DNA of 64,000 bases from Lactobacillus johnsonii (GTDB lineage: Bacteria; Bacillota; Bacilli; Lactobacillales; Lactobacillaceae). Numbering within the stretch: the stretch's first letter is position 1; each line of letters opens with the position of its first letter. The notes beneath the pieces were generated by a model. That model saw only the letters and a list, made by a program, of their open reading frames with translations, was not told where the DNA came from and made no database searches. A program made the position numbers and the translations under genes. The DNA lies in NCBI RefSeq assembly GCF_013487865.1, contig NZ_CP047409.1:434001-498000 (forward strand), given 5' to 3'. Of this stretch, positions 35,396 to 43,230 are shown one piece after another.

Positions 35396-35703
35396 TGTAT
35401 GAAATAAAGGCCGAAGATACTTTTATTCAGGATGTAAATCGTTGGAGTAAGAAAGTTCCTGAGTTATGGGATGAAATTCAAGCAATAACTTCATATATGC
35501 AAGAAACTGGAGAAATACCGGAAGAATATGATCCACATCTTTTAACTGATGAGGAATTGAATTATGTAGGATATTTTGAATTTCATTTATTTGAGGGGAA
35601 ACTTGATTTGCTTGTTATTCATACAAAAAACAAAAATAAAAAAGTCTTTCGATTGGTTAGACTAGGGTCTCATAATGAATTATTTCATTCTGATTTACGA
35701 TAA
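35395..35703 (+). CDS. Type II toxin, YafQ/RelE-superfamily mRNA interferase
   Basis: A 102-aa protein. The C-terminal pattern VFRLVRLGSHNELF matches the YafQ RLGTHSELF region, including the catalytic-type His. YafQ toxins cut mRNA on the ribosome. Overlap with the antitoxin gene supports a functional pair. No damage is visible. Confidence 0.85.
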   Translation: MYEIKAEDTFIQDVNRWSKKVPELWDEIQAITSYMQETGEIPEEYDPHLLTDEELNYVGYFEFHLFEGKLDLLVIHTKNKNKKVFRLVRLGSHNELFHSDLR

Positions 35704-35802
35704 TTAAAATTAAAGTCGTCGATATCAAATGGCTTTTTATTTTGCTCATTTTTATCTAAAATAAGACTTGAATACAATTAAAATAAGAAAGCGTATATAA
35801 AA

Positions 35803-36969
35803 ATGTCAGAACCAAATAATCCTCATTTAGATAAAGATAAGCCATATCCACTAGCAGGAATCTTAGTTGTGGACTTCACCCATGTCTTGTCAGGTCCAAC
35901 TTGTACAAGAATGCTTGCCGACGCAGGTGCACGAGTAATTCATATTGAAAGAAAAACAGGGGATGATACCCGCCACATGGGACCATACATTGCAGATGGT
36001 TCAAGTGAATACTTTAGAATCTGTAATGCAGGTAAAGAATCAATTGCTTTAGATTTGAAAGATCCAAAAGATCATGCTTTAGTCGAAAACATGATTGCTA
36101 AGGCTGATATAGTTGTAGAAAACTTCCGTCCAGGTGTAATGACACGCCTAGGATTTGATCCAGAAGAAATGGTTAAAAAGTATCCAAAGCTAATATTTGC
36201 TTCTATTTCTGGTTTTGGTCAATACGGACCGTGGTCTAAACAAGCGGCTTACGATACCATTATTCAAGCTGTTTCGGGATTAATGGATGCCACAGGTGAA
36301 CCAAACGGTAAGCCAACACGTGTTGGAACTTCAGTTTCTGATGTTGTTGCTGGAATTATGGGATATAGTGCAATTACCACTGCTTTAGTAGCAAGAGAGC
36401 GAACAGGAAAGGGCACAACTGTAGATGTTTCGATGCTAGATTCTACCTTCTCTTTAATGGTGCAAGACCTAATGATTGCTCTTGGGCCACATGAAGTACC
36501 ACACAGAATTGGCAATCGTCATCCTGATATGTATCCGTTTGATACTTTTGATTGCCAAGATCAGCCAATTGCCATTTGTTGTGGAAATGATCATTTATGG
36601 GGATTATTATCTAATGCATTAGGGCATGAAGAATGGATTAATCAAGCGGATTTCAAGACAAATGACCTGCGTGAGAAGAACTGGCAAGAAGTTAAAAAAG
36701 CGATGCAAGCTGTGCTTAAAACTAGGACTGCCGCAGAATGGGATGAAATTTTGCATAAAGCAGGGGTGCCAGCTGGCTTAGTTTTGAATGTGGATAAGAC
36801 TAGACGCCTTGATCAAATTATTGAGCGCGGGATGGTTAAAACGCTACCTGATGGCAATGAAGTTTTAGGTTCACCACTCAAGTATGGAACTTGGAATTCT
36901 TATGGATTGCAAAAAGATGCACCAAAACTAGACGAACAAGGTGAGCAGATTCGTAAGGAATTTGAATAA
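35803..36969 (+). CDS. Class III CoA-transferase (CaiB/BaiF family)
   Basis: A 388-aa protein. Family signatures are LAGILVVDFTHVLSGPTCTRMLADAGARVI at the start (landmark GPTCTRMLADAGA), the ENFRPGVMTRLG segment with the conserved Asp nearby, and SGFGQYGPW. It transfers CoA between carboxylic acids. In related lactobacilli formyl-CoA transferase (frc) pairs with oxalyl-CoA decarboxylase (oxc), but no oxc is adjacent. At 388 aa it is shorter than typical Frc (about 430-445 aa). The substrate is unknown. No clear ribosome site precedes the ATG. Confidence 0.85.
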   Translation: MSEPNNPHLDKDKPYPLAGILVVDFTHVLSGPTCTRMLADAGARVIHIERKTGDDTRHMGPYIADGSSEYFRICNAGKESIALDLKDPKDHALVENMIAKADIVVENFRPGVMTRLGFDPEEMVKKYPKLIFASISGFGQYGPWSKQAAYDTIIQAVSGLMDATGEPNGKPTRVGTSVSDVVAGIMGYSAITTALVARERTGKGTTVDVSMLDSTFSLMVQDLMIALGPHEVPHRIGNRHPDMYPFDTFDCQDQPIAICCGNDHLWGLLSNALGHEEWINQADFKTNDLREKNWQEVKKAMQAVLKTRTAAEWDEILHKAGVPAGLVLNVDKTRRLDQIIERGMVKTLPDGNEVLGSPLKYGTWNSYGLQKDAPKLDEQGEQIRKEFE

Positions 36970-37024
36970 AAATAAACATGAAAAAAGATCAAGATTTTCT
37001 ATTTTTTGAGAATCTTGATCTTTT
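36964..37024 (+). repeat. Terminator repeat, copy 1
   Basis: A 61-bp segment beginning with the CoA-transferase stop region and containing AAAAAAGATCAAGATTTTCT paired with GAGAATCTTGATCTTTT. It is nearly identical to 39384-39443, differing by one A. It acts as the CoA-transferase terminator and lies just upstream of Rgg regulator 2. Confidence 0.85.
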
Positions 37025-37107
37025 ACTTTGTGGGAAAATATTTATATATAATGATTTAAAATTTTTTTGCGATAAAATTGATTAAATTTTTAGAGATGAG
37101 GATCAAA

Positions 37108-37929
37108 ATGACTATTGGAGAAGCATTAAAAAGAGAAAGAGAAAGTTTAGGATTGACTCAAGAAGAAATGACGAAGAATATTATTCAAAAGAGTCATTAT
37201 TCTAAAATAGAGCGCAATATTGAAGGAATTTCAGCAGATAGTTTGTTTAAAATTCTGTTTGCACATCATATTGATGTTGATGAATTTTTAGAAAGTATAA
37301 AAGATACATATACTTCTAAAGAAGATGTTAAAGCCGGCTTATTAGAAAAAAGGATGATGAATGCTTTTAATACTTCAAATACTGAAGCAGTCAAGAAATG
37401 TTTAGCAGAAATTCTTGAATTGGATGAAAATCTTATTTTTAAATATCGTGCGCTCATCGCTGTTGCTACCTTTGACGGGAATTTGGATCAATTAAGCGAA
37501 AATACAAGAAAAAATATAGTTAAAAAATTCAACGATTTTAACAACTGGGTGGAGAATATCGATTCATTACGTTTGTTAGCTAATTGTATGTCTGTATTTA
37601 CTCAAGCGCAATTAGATAATAATATAGATTATTTATTAAATTATTATAGAAAAAAAGATGATCATTCAGAAATAAAAATAGAAAGAGTAGCAATTATTTG
37701 CAATAACTATTTATATTATTGTTATTATTCTAATGTTAATGGAGATAATATAAAAAAGTGTTTAGATTATTTAAAGAATTTACCTAAGAATATCCATTTT
37801 CTTTTTTATCATATTAGCTGTAATTTTTATACTAACTTATTTAACGGAAATAAAAAAGAGGCAATAGATATAAAGGAATCACTACGTAAATGGGGATATG
37901 AAGACAGAGTTAAAAGTTGGAAAGTGTAA
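37108..37929 (+). CDS. Rgg/MutR-family transcriptional regulator 2
   Basis: A 273-aa protein from ATG 37108 (after GATGAGG), starting MTIGEALKRERESLGLTQ. The N-terminal helix-turn-helix covers about residues 1-60 (SHYSKIERNIEG). The helical C-terminal domain carries the conserved FNNWVENIDSLRLL and IICNNYLYYCYY segments. It is clearly paralogous to regulator 3 (39561-40379) along its whole length, and both follow the same terminator repeat. The inverted repeat immediately after the gene and the MFS pump 200 nt downstream are the likely operator and target. Confidence 0.88.
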   Translation: MTIGEALKRERESLGLTQEEMTKNIIQKSHYSKIERNIEGISADSLFKILFAHHIDVDEFLESIKDTYTSKEDVKAGLLEKRMMNAFNTSNTEAVKKCLAEILELDENLIFKYRALIAVATFDGNLDQLSENTRKNIVKKFNDFNNWVENIDSLRLLANCMSVFTQAQLDNNIDYLLNYYRKKDDHSEIKIERVAIICNNYLYYCYYSNVNGDNIKKCLDYLKNLPKNIHFLFYHISCNFYTNLFNGNKKEAIDIKESLRKWGYEDRVKSWKV

Positions 37930-37930
37930 T

Positions 37931-37955
37931 TTAAGTTTTGCATAGCAAAACTTAA
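37931..37955. promoter_or_regulatory. Candidate Rgg 2 operator
   Basis: TTAAGTTTTG (37931-37940) and its exact complement (37946-37955) with a 5-nt centre. A -10-like TAATAC at 37978-37983 lies about 38 nt from its centre and no -35 is evident, as expected for an activator-dependent promoter. It could also work as a weak terminator hairpin. Confidence 0.5.
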
Positions 37956-37994
37956 ATATGAAATTGAAAAATATGTGTAATACTAATATCAAAT

Positions 37995-38125
37995 AATTAA
38001 GAAAGAAGAAAAACATGATTTGGGAAGTACCCATTATTATAAATTAGTGGTAGATTTCCATTTTTACCAAGGGAAGAAAACTGGAAAGAAAGCTTTCAAC
38101 ACGAACTTGAAATAGAAGATTCTTA
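37995..38125 (+). pseudogene. Possible remnant of an unidentified gene
   Basis: One frame reads EEKHDLGSTHYYKLVVDFHF and an adjacent frame continues as FLPREENWKESFQHELEIED to a stop at about 38124-38126. Joined at one frameshift they look like the 3' end of a coding sequence with normal composition. The family is not recognised. Confidence 0.3.
38015..38047 (+). CDS. Possible 10-residue leaderless peptide MIWEVPIIIN
   Basis: A 10-codon ORF preceded by GAAAGAAG, located between Rgg regulator 2 and an MFS transporter. It is short, hydrophobic and lacks a signal sequence, like the leaderless pheromone of streptococcal RopB. Against this, two other frames here read like decayed protein (EEKHDLGSTHYYKLVVDFHF and FLPREENWKESFQHELEIED), so the region may be a gene remnant and the ORF a coincidence. 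Confidence 0.3.
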   Translation: MIWEVPIIIN

Positions 38126-38135
38126 GGATAAAGCT

Positions 38136-39389
38136 ATGACAAAACAAACAAAAAAGAAAGATGTTTATAATTTATTATTTGGTAGAATATCTACCAATAT
38201 TGCTGATAGTTTATTTTATATGGCTATACTATGGCACTTTAAAGAAGTATCGCGTTCGCCTTTTATCGTATCAATAATTTTTGCAGTAGCATCAGGAATT
38301 GATATGATTTCATTTGGATTTGGACCACTAATCGATCGAATTTCCATCAAAAAACTTCTAGAAAGTTCAACTTTTCTTCAAGCTGCTATTAGTGTTATTA
38401 CATTTTTAATTCTATACTTACGTATTGATAATTTAATCATCAGTATCATTTTAATAACTTTATATATTGCCTCAACTATTCTTTCAGCCATAATTTATCC
38501 AGCAGAATATAAATTGTTGCCTTTATTTGTGTCAGAAAAAGAGTTACTTCGTTTCAACGGCATTTTTCAATTAACATATAGGGTTTTAGATTTGCTATTA
38601 GATGCTGGAGTAACAGTAATTATAACTTTAACATCTATTCCGATTACTGTAGTTTTATCTGCTATAGTATTCGCAATTGCACTTAAGTTCTATGGAAGTC
38701 TGAAAATAAATTTAGCTGCAAAAGAATTTTTAGAAGAGGACGAATACTTTACTGGTTCTTATCGTAAAGATATGGCATTAGGTTGGAAAACTTTACGTAA
38801 AGAGAAAAATATATTGGAATTAATTTTGCCAATTGCCTTTACTAATTTCTTTTATGGTATCTTTTCGGTGGGATTACCTTATTTTGCTCAAAGCTATATT
38901 CGTAATTCAGCTTTAGGATATGGAACGCTGTTATTTACTTCCTCTTTAGGAAGTATTGGGGGTACGTTATTAGTTCAACGTTTTAAAATCGGAAAAAAAG
39001 ATATGCAAATTTTTATTGCAATTTGTTTCTTAGGAGCAGGAATTTTTAGAGTATTAGTTCCCATTTCTATTTATCTTAACATTTGGGTATTATTAGTTGC
39101 ATCAGCAATTTCTTCAATGTGGATTACCATGATGAATACCAATTTTGAGGCCTTAGTTCAAACTAGCTTTTCCTCATCAATTTTAGGCAGAGTCGAAACT
39201 ATAAACGATAGTATTCTGTCAGCCATGATTCCGATTGGTACATTAGTTGGTGGATGGATTATTAAAGTTAGTGGTTCATTAATGACTCAATATATTTATG
39301 GAGCAGCATTATTATTAAGTGCGGCTTACTACTTCTTAATTTTAAAGGATAAAAAACAAAAAAATGTTTCTGATAATGAAATAGAATAA
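38136..39389 (+). CDS. MFS transporter, drug-efflux-like
   Basis: A 417-aa protein with about twelve membrane helices. The first half has ISTNIADSLFYMAILW and GPLIDRISIKKLLE loops, and the second half has the SSILGRVETINDSILSAMIPIGTLVGG region typical of MdtG/macrolide-efflux-like major facilitators. It probably exports a small molecule or peptide-like compound. It lies between two paralogous Rgg regulators and ends in the repeated terminator, so it is the natural target of one of them. Confidence 0.82.
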   Translation: MTKQTKKKDVYNLLFGRISTNIADSLFYMAILWHFKEVSRSPFIVSIIFAVASGIDMISFGFGPLIDRISIKKLLESSTFLQAAISVITFLILYLRIDNLIISIILITLYIASTILSAIIYPAEYKLLPLFVSEKELLRFNGIFQLTYRVLDLLLDAGVTVIITLTSIPITVVLSAIVFAIALKFYGSLKINLAAKEFLEEDEYFTGSYRKDMALGWKTLRKEKNILELILPIAFTNFFYGIFSVGLPYFAQSYIRNSALGYGTLLFTSSLGSIGGTLLVQRFKIGKKDMQIFIAICFLGAGIFRVLVPISIYLNIWVLLVASAISSMWITMMNTNFEALVQTSFSSSILGRVETINDSILSAMIPIGTLVGGWIIKVSGSLMTQYIYGAALLLSAAYYFLILKDKKQKNVSDNEIE

Positions 39390-39443
39390 AAATAAACATG
39401 AAAAAGATCAAGATTTTCTATTTTTTGAGAATCTTGATCTTTT
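39384..39443 (+). repeat. Terminator repeat, copy 2
   Basis: A near-identical copy of 36964-37024, including the GAATAAAAATAAACATGAAAA stretch at the gene end. It terminates the MFS gene and lies upstream of Rgg regulator 3. Confidence 0.85.
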
Positions 39444-39560
39444 TTCGTGTGGTATGAAGATTTTTTTAACATTAAATCTTTCTAGCATATTCTAAACTTT
39501 ACTATTGTTATATAATTAATAAAAAATTAACAAATAATAAAAATGCTAGGAGATGAAATT

Positions 39561-40379
39561 ATGACCATTGGAGAAGCACTATATGGAGAGCGAAAAAAAT
39601 TAGGATTAACGCAAGAAAATATGGTGAGGGGAATTATTAACAAAGGACATTATTCTAAGATTGAACGAGGATTAGAGAATATTTCAATTGATACATTGTT
39701 TAGGATTATTTTGAAACACCATATTGATATTAGTGATTTTTTCAATAAAGTGAAAGACAATTATTATACTTTTGAAGATAAAAAGGCTGAAGAATTAAAG
39801 CAAAAGATAATGTACGCTTTTAATAATAATCAAAGGGAAGAATTAAGAATATACTTAAATGAAATTTTGGATTTAAAAGAGCATCAGATTTTTAAATATC
39901 GAACAGTAATTGCTATTGCATCTTTAGAAAATAATTTGTCTGATTTAAGTCCATCTCTTAAAAATAAGATAATTACTAAATTTTACGAACGCGAAAATTG
40001 GTTTGAAAATATTGGAGCATTACAGTTATTTTCTGACTGTATGAAAATATTTACTTTGGAACAGTTAGATTATTTTCTTGAGCAACTGTTAAAGCATTAT
40101 CAAAAACATACTTATTCTGAAAATATGCAAGAAAGAATAGCTATTATTTGCAATAATTATCTCTGCTATTGTTATAAGCAAAAAATAGGTGGAAGTAATA
40201 TACAAAATGCATTGAGTTATTTGAAAAAACTGGAATCTACTGGTCATTTTCTGCTCTATAAAATATGTTATGATCTATATTTTTATTTATTTGAAGGCAA
40301 TATAGAAAAAGCAGATCAAATAAAGAAATTGCTGATTAATTGTGGATATCAAGACTGTATTGAACGATGGCAAATTTAG
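39561..40379 (+). CDS. Rgg/MutR-family transcriptional regulator 3
   Basis: A 272-aa protein from ATG 39561 (after TAGGAGATGAAATT), starting MTIGEALYGERKKLGLTQ. The helix-turn-helix (GHYSKIERGLEN) and C-terminal helical domain (ENWFENIGALQLF, IICNNYLCYCY) align end to end with regulator 2. The shared upstream terminator shows that they arose by duplication. It precedes a block of small exported proteins. An inverted repeat at the gene end and a GATAAT at 40423-40428 mark a candidate controlled promoter. Confidence 0.88.
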   Translation: MTIGEALYGERKKLGLTQENMVRGIINKGHYSKIERGLENISIDTLFRIILKHHIDISDFFNKVKDNYYTFEDKKAEELKQKIMYAFNNNQREELRIYLNEILDLKEHQIFKYRTVIAIASLENNLSDLSPSLKNKIITKFYERENWFENIGALQLFSDCMKIFTLEQLDYFLEQLLKHYQKHTYSENMQERIAIICNNYLCYCYKQKIGGSNIQNALSYLKKLESTGHFLLYKICYDLYFYLFEGNIEKADQIKKLLINCGYQDCIERWQI

Positions 40380-40465
40380 TTGTGTCTGACGCAACTAATT
40401 AAGTAAATATGAAAAATAGTGTGATAATTGTGAGCAACAAATGATAAATTTTAAGCTATCATTTG
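40376..40465 (+). promoter_or_regulatory. Candidate Rgg 3 operator, promoter and leader hairpin
   Basis: TTAGTTG (40376-40382) and CAACTAA (40392-40398) are centred at 40387. An extended -10-like TGtGATAAT ends at 40428, its hexamer about 38 nt from that centre, with no -35. Downstream, CAAATGATA (40438-40446) and TATCATTTG (40457-40465) form a hairpin in the expected leader of the exported-protein operon. Confidence 0.5.
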
Positions 40466-40499
40466 TGAAAATGTAATATTTATGCTTATGGAGGGAAAA

Positions 40500-40871
40500 A
40501 TGAAATTTAATCTAAAAAAAATAGTAACTAGTTTATTAATGTTGTCAATCTTAGGTGTTTTTGAAACATCTAAGGTTGATGCGGCTGATGTAAACACTAG
40601 TAGGAGTGAGTCATCAGTGGGTGTAAACCAATACACTCCTTCAAGAATTTGGATTACTTTGGGAGCTTATGATAACAGTCCGACTCATTATTTTGAATAT
40701 AATGGTTATCGTGGATATTTATCTAGAGTTACTCGTGAAAGGATAGTTGGGAGAGGATCGATGACTCTTTATAGAGGCTACCTATATAGTAGAAATGTAC
40801 GTAGTATACCTACTCCTTATTCTCGTAATCCACAATTATTGAAAGATGTCTTAAGTTTGGAGGATAAATAA
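40500..40871 (+). CDS. Exported Tyr-rich small protein A
   Basis: A 123-aa protein from ATG 40500, five bases after GGAGGG; an in-frame ATG at 40482 lies upstream of that site and is unlikely. A signal peptide (about residues 1-28, ending near VDAAD) precedes a mature part of about 95 residues rich in Tyr, Arg and Gly, with the motif YNGYRGYLSRVTRE. No Cys. The motif recurs in the next protein (YNGYLYRKGTW), so the two are related. The layout resembles lactococcin-972-like exported peptides, but I cannot confirm the family. It is first in a three-gene run after Rgg 3. Confidence 0.65.
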   Translation: MKFNLKKIVTSLLMLSILGVFETSKVDAADVNTSRSESSVGVNQYTPSRIWITLGAYDNSPTHYFEYNGYRGYLSRVTRERIVGRGSMTLYRGYLYSRNVRSIPTPYSRNPQLLKDVLSLEDK

Positions 40872-40872
40872 A

Positions 40873-41253
40873 ATGTCAGTGAAAAAATTATTATTAGCAA
40901 TGCTTTTATCATGTAGTGTAGGAGTAACGTATGTAAATAATACAGCTAAAGCACAAGTAGTATCTCCAAAAAATGAGGTTTCCCTCCAGGTATATAGACC
41001 TAGTAAAAATGGACCGTTATATAAATATGTATCCAATGTTTATAGATATAGTGCTTGGCAAAGAGGAGATAATTGGAATCTAGCCAATACTACTCCTGAT
41101 AAGGTTTACTATAATGATGGTAAATATAACGGGTATCTATATCGAAAGGGTACTTGGATGGAACATAATTATAGAACTAATAAAACCAGATGGGTGTCAG
41201 TATATGGGGGAAATGTTAGGTTAGTAGCATATGGACTTGCTACGAACTATTAA
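40873..41253 (+). CDS. Exported Tyr-rich small protein B
   Basis: A 126-aa protein with a signal peptide (about residues 1-26, ending near AKAQ). The mature domain has WQRGDNWNLANTTPDKVYY and YNDGKYNGYLYRKGTW and is rich in aromatic and basic residues. The ribosome site GGAGG lies in the last codons of the preceding gene, so the two are translationally coupled. It is paralogous to protein A. Function is unknown; a bacteriocin-like or cell-surface role is inferred only from export and context. Confidence 0.65.
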   Translation: MSVKKLLLAMLLSCSVGVTYVNNTAKAQVVSPKNEVSLQVYRPSKNGPLYKYVSNVYRYSAWQRGDNWNLANTTPDKVYYNDGKYNGYLYRKGTWMEHNYRTNKTRWVSVYGGNVRLVAYGLATNY

Positions 41254-41269
41254 ATGTACGAGGACAAAG

Positions 41270-41734
41270 ATGAAAAATAAGAAATTAGTTGTGACTGCTT
41301 TAGTAGCTTTATTATTTTTAGTAGGCGGTGGAGTATGGTTTTATCATAATCAGACCACGGTTCCTGAGGAATGGGTTGGTCAAAGTCTAATGACTTTAGA
41401 AAAAGAAGATAACCGGTTAAGTAATTCTTTTTATTTAATGTTTGATAAAAATACTGCTTATATTGCCACACGCTTAGGTGGCAATGAAGAGAGCAAGCCA
41501 TCAAAATTAAGTAAAGATATTTTAAATGCCTTTTCGAAGAATGGAAATACTCGACCACAAGCTGGTGAATGGGTGAAATTAGGACGGGTTAAAACTGAGC
41601 GATTGAAAGATGGCTATAAAATTAAAACAAGGAAAGTAACCTTTGATTTAAAAAAGGCTTCTAATGGAGCATACCAAAGTCAAGATGGTACTTACTGGCA
41701 ATTAGTTCCTAAAGGGGTGGAAAATAAACAATAA
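41270..41734 (+). CDS. Membrane-anchored small protein, possible immunity partner
   Basis: A 154-aa protein from ATG 41270, after GAGGACAA; an earlier in-frame ATG at 41231 lies inside the previous gene. One N-terminal anchor helix (about residues 5-24) precedes a soluble extracellular domain of about 125 residues containing EWVGQSLMTLEKEDNR and YWQLVPKG. This lipocalin/DUF-like small domain is not recognised. Third and last gene of the Rgg 3-linked run, so an immunity or accessory role is conceivable. Confidence 0.65.
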   Translation: MKNKKLVVTALVALLFLVGGGVWFYHNQTTVPEEWVGQSLMTLEKEDNRLSNSFYLMFDKNTAYIATRLGGNEESKPSKLSKDILNAFSKNGNTRPQAGEWVKLGRVKTERLKDGYKIKTRKVTFDLKKASNGAYQSQDGTYWQLVPKGVENKQ

Positions 41735-41772
41735 AAATGGACATTAGCGATATTAATATTAACCGTATACAA

Positions 41773-41819
41773 AAATATGTCTGATTAGACCAAGATAGAT
41801 CTAATTAGGCATATTTTTT
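41773..41819. terminator. Bidirectional terminator
   Basis: AAATATGTCTGATTAGA (41773-41789) pairs with TCTAATTAGGCATATTT (41800-41816) and separates the exported-protein operon from the convergent sugar-binding lipoprotein gene. Confidence 0.85.
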
Positions 41820-41827
41820 ATGTTTAA

Positions 41828-43120
41828 TTATTGTTTCCAGCTAGCATCAAATTTTTGCTTGGCAGTCTGAATAGCTGGATTAATATTTTTCTTCTTTTTA
41901 GCATCAGCTAAGATTGCTTGCATACTTGCTTGAACTTGGTCATAAGCAGGTGTGGCATTCTTAGTTACTGGTAAGAAGTACAAGTCTTTAGTAGTCTCAG
42001 CCAAGATTGCTGGTACTTTACTTGTATTAAGTGACTTGTAAGCTTGTGAGTTTAGGACTTGCGTATTAACTGGCATATAGCCGGTAGTTTTAGTCCAGTA
42101 GAATTGTTCTTTCTTACTGGTCAAGAATTTTAGATACTTGAAGGCAGCTGACTTTTGTCTAGCGCTAGCCTGGTTAAACATATAAATATCAGTTCCTTGT
42201 TGCGCATTAACCTTGCTTGGACGAGGGGCAATGCCAAATTGATATTCTTTCTTCAAGCCTTGTTTTAGATATGCTTCATTAGCAGTTGAACCGATAAACA
42301 TTGCTACCTTATCAGAATTAAATGGGGTAGACATATATTTTTCAGTACCAGCTTGCATGAAGTAGCCCTTACGAACCCCATCAGCGTAGTAGTCAATTAC
42401 TTCTTTTGAATCTTTACCAGAAAAGTTAATCTTCTTAGTAAAGTTGATGCCTTTTTCCTTCATCCCCAACATATAGTAATTGTTTAAAGCATCAAAACCA
42501 GCCCCAGTTACTTGATGGTCACTCTTTTGATAGATCTTTTCAGAAGCAGACTTAAGCTCGCCCATTGTTTGCGGAACTTTGAGATTATATTGATCTAGTA
42601 AAGTCTTATTATAGAAAAGTACTTCAACTGACTTATTGAATGGGACTCCGTATTGAGTATTGTTAATTTTTGCGCCGTTCCAAAGTGCTTGCTTAATATT
42701 ACTTTTAGCATAGGGGCCCCAGCCAAGGTCATCATTTTTAACATAAGGAGTGAGGTCAACTAGCATTTTTTGCTTAGCGGCATTATACAACCATCCTGGA
42801 TAAGCCTGGGTGATAGTCGGCAAATTATCAGGTGATTGCATTGTTGAGGAAAGCTTAGACTGAAGATCCGCATAATTACCGCCTTGGCTTTCAAGCTTGA
42901 TCTTGATTTTTGGATTTTCTTTTTCAAAGTCCGCAGTCATCTTCTTGAGGGCTTTTTCAGAAGAACCGGTTAATGAATACCAAAAAGTTACCGTAGTATT
43001 CTTGGTAATCTTAGTCGGAATTTTGCTACTAGACTCCTTAGTTTGAGTCTTAGAGCATCCAACTGCTAAAAGTGCCGTTCCAATTGCGGCAAGAGTTAAC
43101 ATCTTTTTTCTAAATTTCAT
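41828..43120 (-). CDS. Extracellular sugar-binding lipoprotein (UgpB/MsmE-like)
   Basis: A 430-aa solute-binding protein of family 1. The signal peptide ends in the lipobox AVGC (Cys about residue 22), followed by a Ser/Lys linker. FWYSLTGSSEKALKKMTADFEKENP and VEVLFYNKTLLDQYNL are typical of glycerol-3-phosphate or oligosaccharide-binding proteins. No permease or ATPase genes flank it, so it must work with a transporter encoded elsewhere, or is an orphan. It has its own terminator and promoter region. Confidence 0.85.
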   Translation of the reverse strand: MKFRKKMLTLAAIGTALLAVGCSKTQTKESSSKIPTKITKNTTVTFWYSLTGSSEKALKKMTADFEKENPKIKIKLESQGGNYADLQSKLSSTMQSPDNLPTITQAYPGWLYNAAKQKMLVDLTPYVKNDDLGWGPYAKSNIKQALWNGAKINNTQYGVPFNKSVEVLFYNKTLLDQYNLKVPQTMGELKSASEKIYQKSDHQVTGAGFDALNNYYMLGMKEKGINFTKKINFSGKDSKEVIDYYADGVRKGYFMQAGTEKYMSTPFNSDKVAMFIGSTANEAYLKQGLKKEYQFGIAPRPSKVNAQQGTDIYMFNQASARQKSAAFKYLKFLTSKKEQFYWTKTTGYMPVNTQVLNSQAYKSLNTSKVPAILAETTKDLYFLPVTKNATPAYDQVQASMQAILADAKKKKNINPAIQTAKQKFDASWKQ

Positions 43121-43198
43121 TTTTCTTCTCCCGTCAATTCATTTTGACAGGTACTATTTTAACATGAATTTAAAATTAGCCGAAAATTTTTAAAATAA

Positions 43199-43224
43199 TA
43201 AAAAACCATCCCTCATCGGATGGT
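43199..43224 (-). terminator. Terminator of the ABC-F gene
   Basis: ACCATCC (43205-43211) and GGATGGT (43218-43224). On the minus strand the stem runs into T7 immediately after the ABC-F stop. Confidence 0.85.
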
Positions 43225-43230
43225 CAAAAA

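Noticed and set aside
40409..40444. 11-codon ORF MKNSVIIVSNK after Rgg 3, which looks like a pheromone
   Set aside because: It starts upstream of the expected transcription start (GATAAT at 40423-40428 lies inside it) and has no ribosome site.
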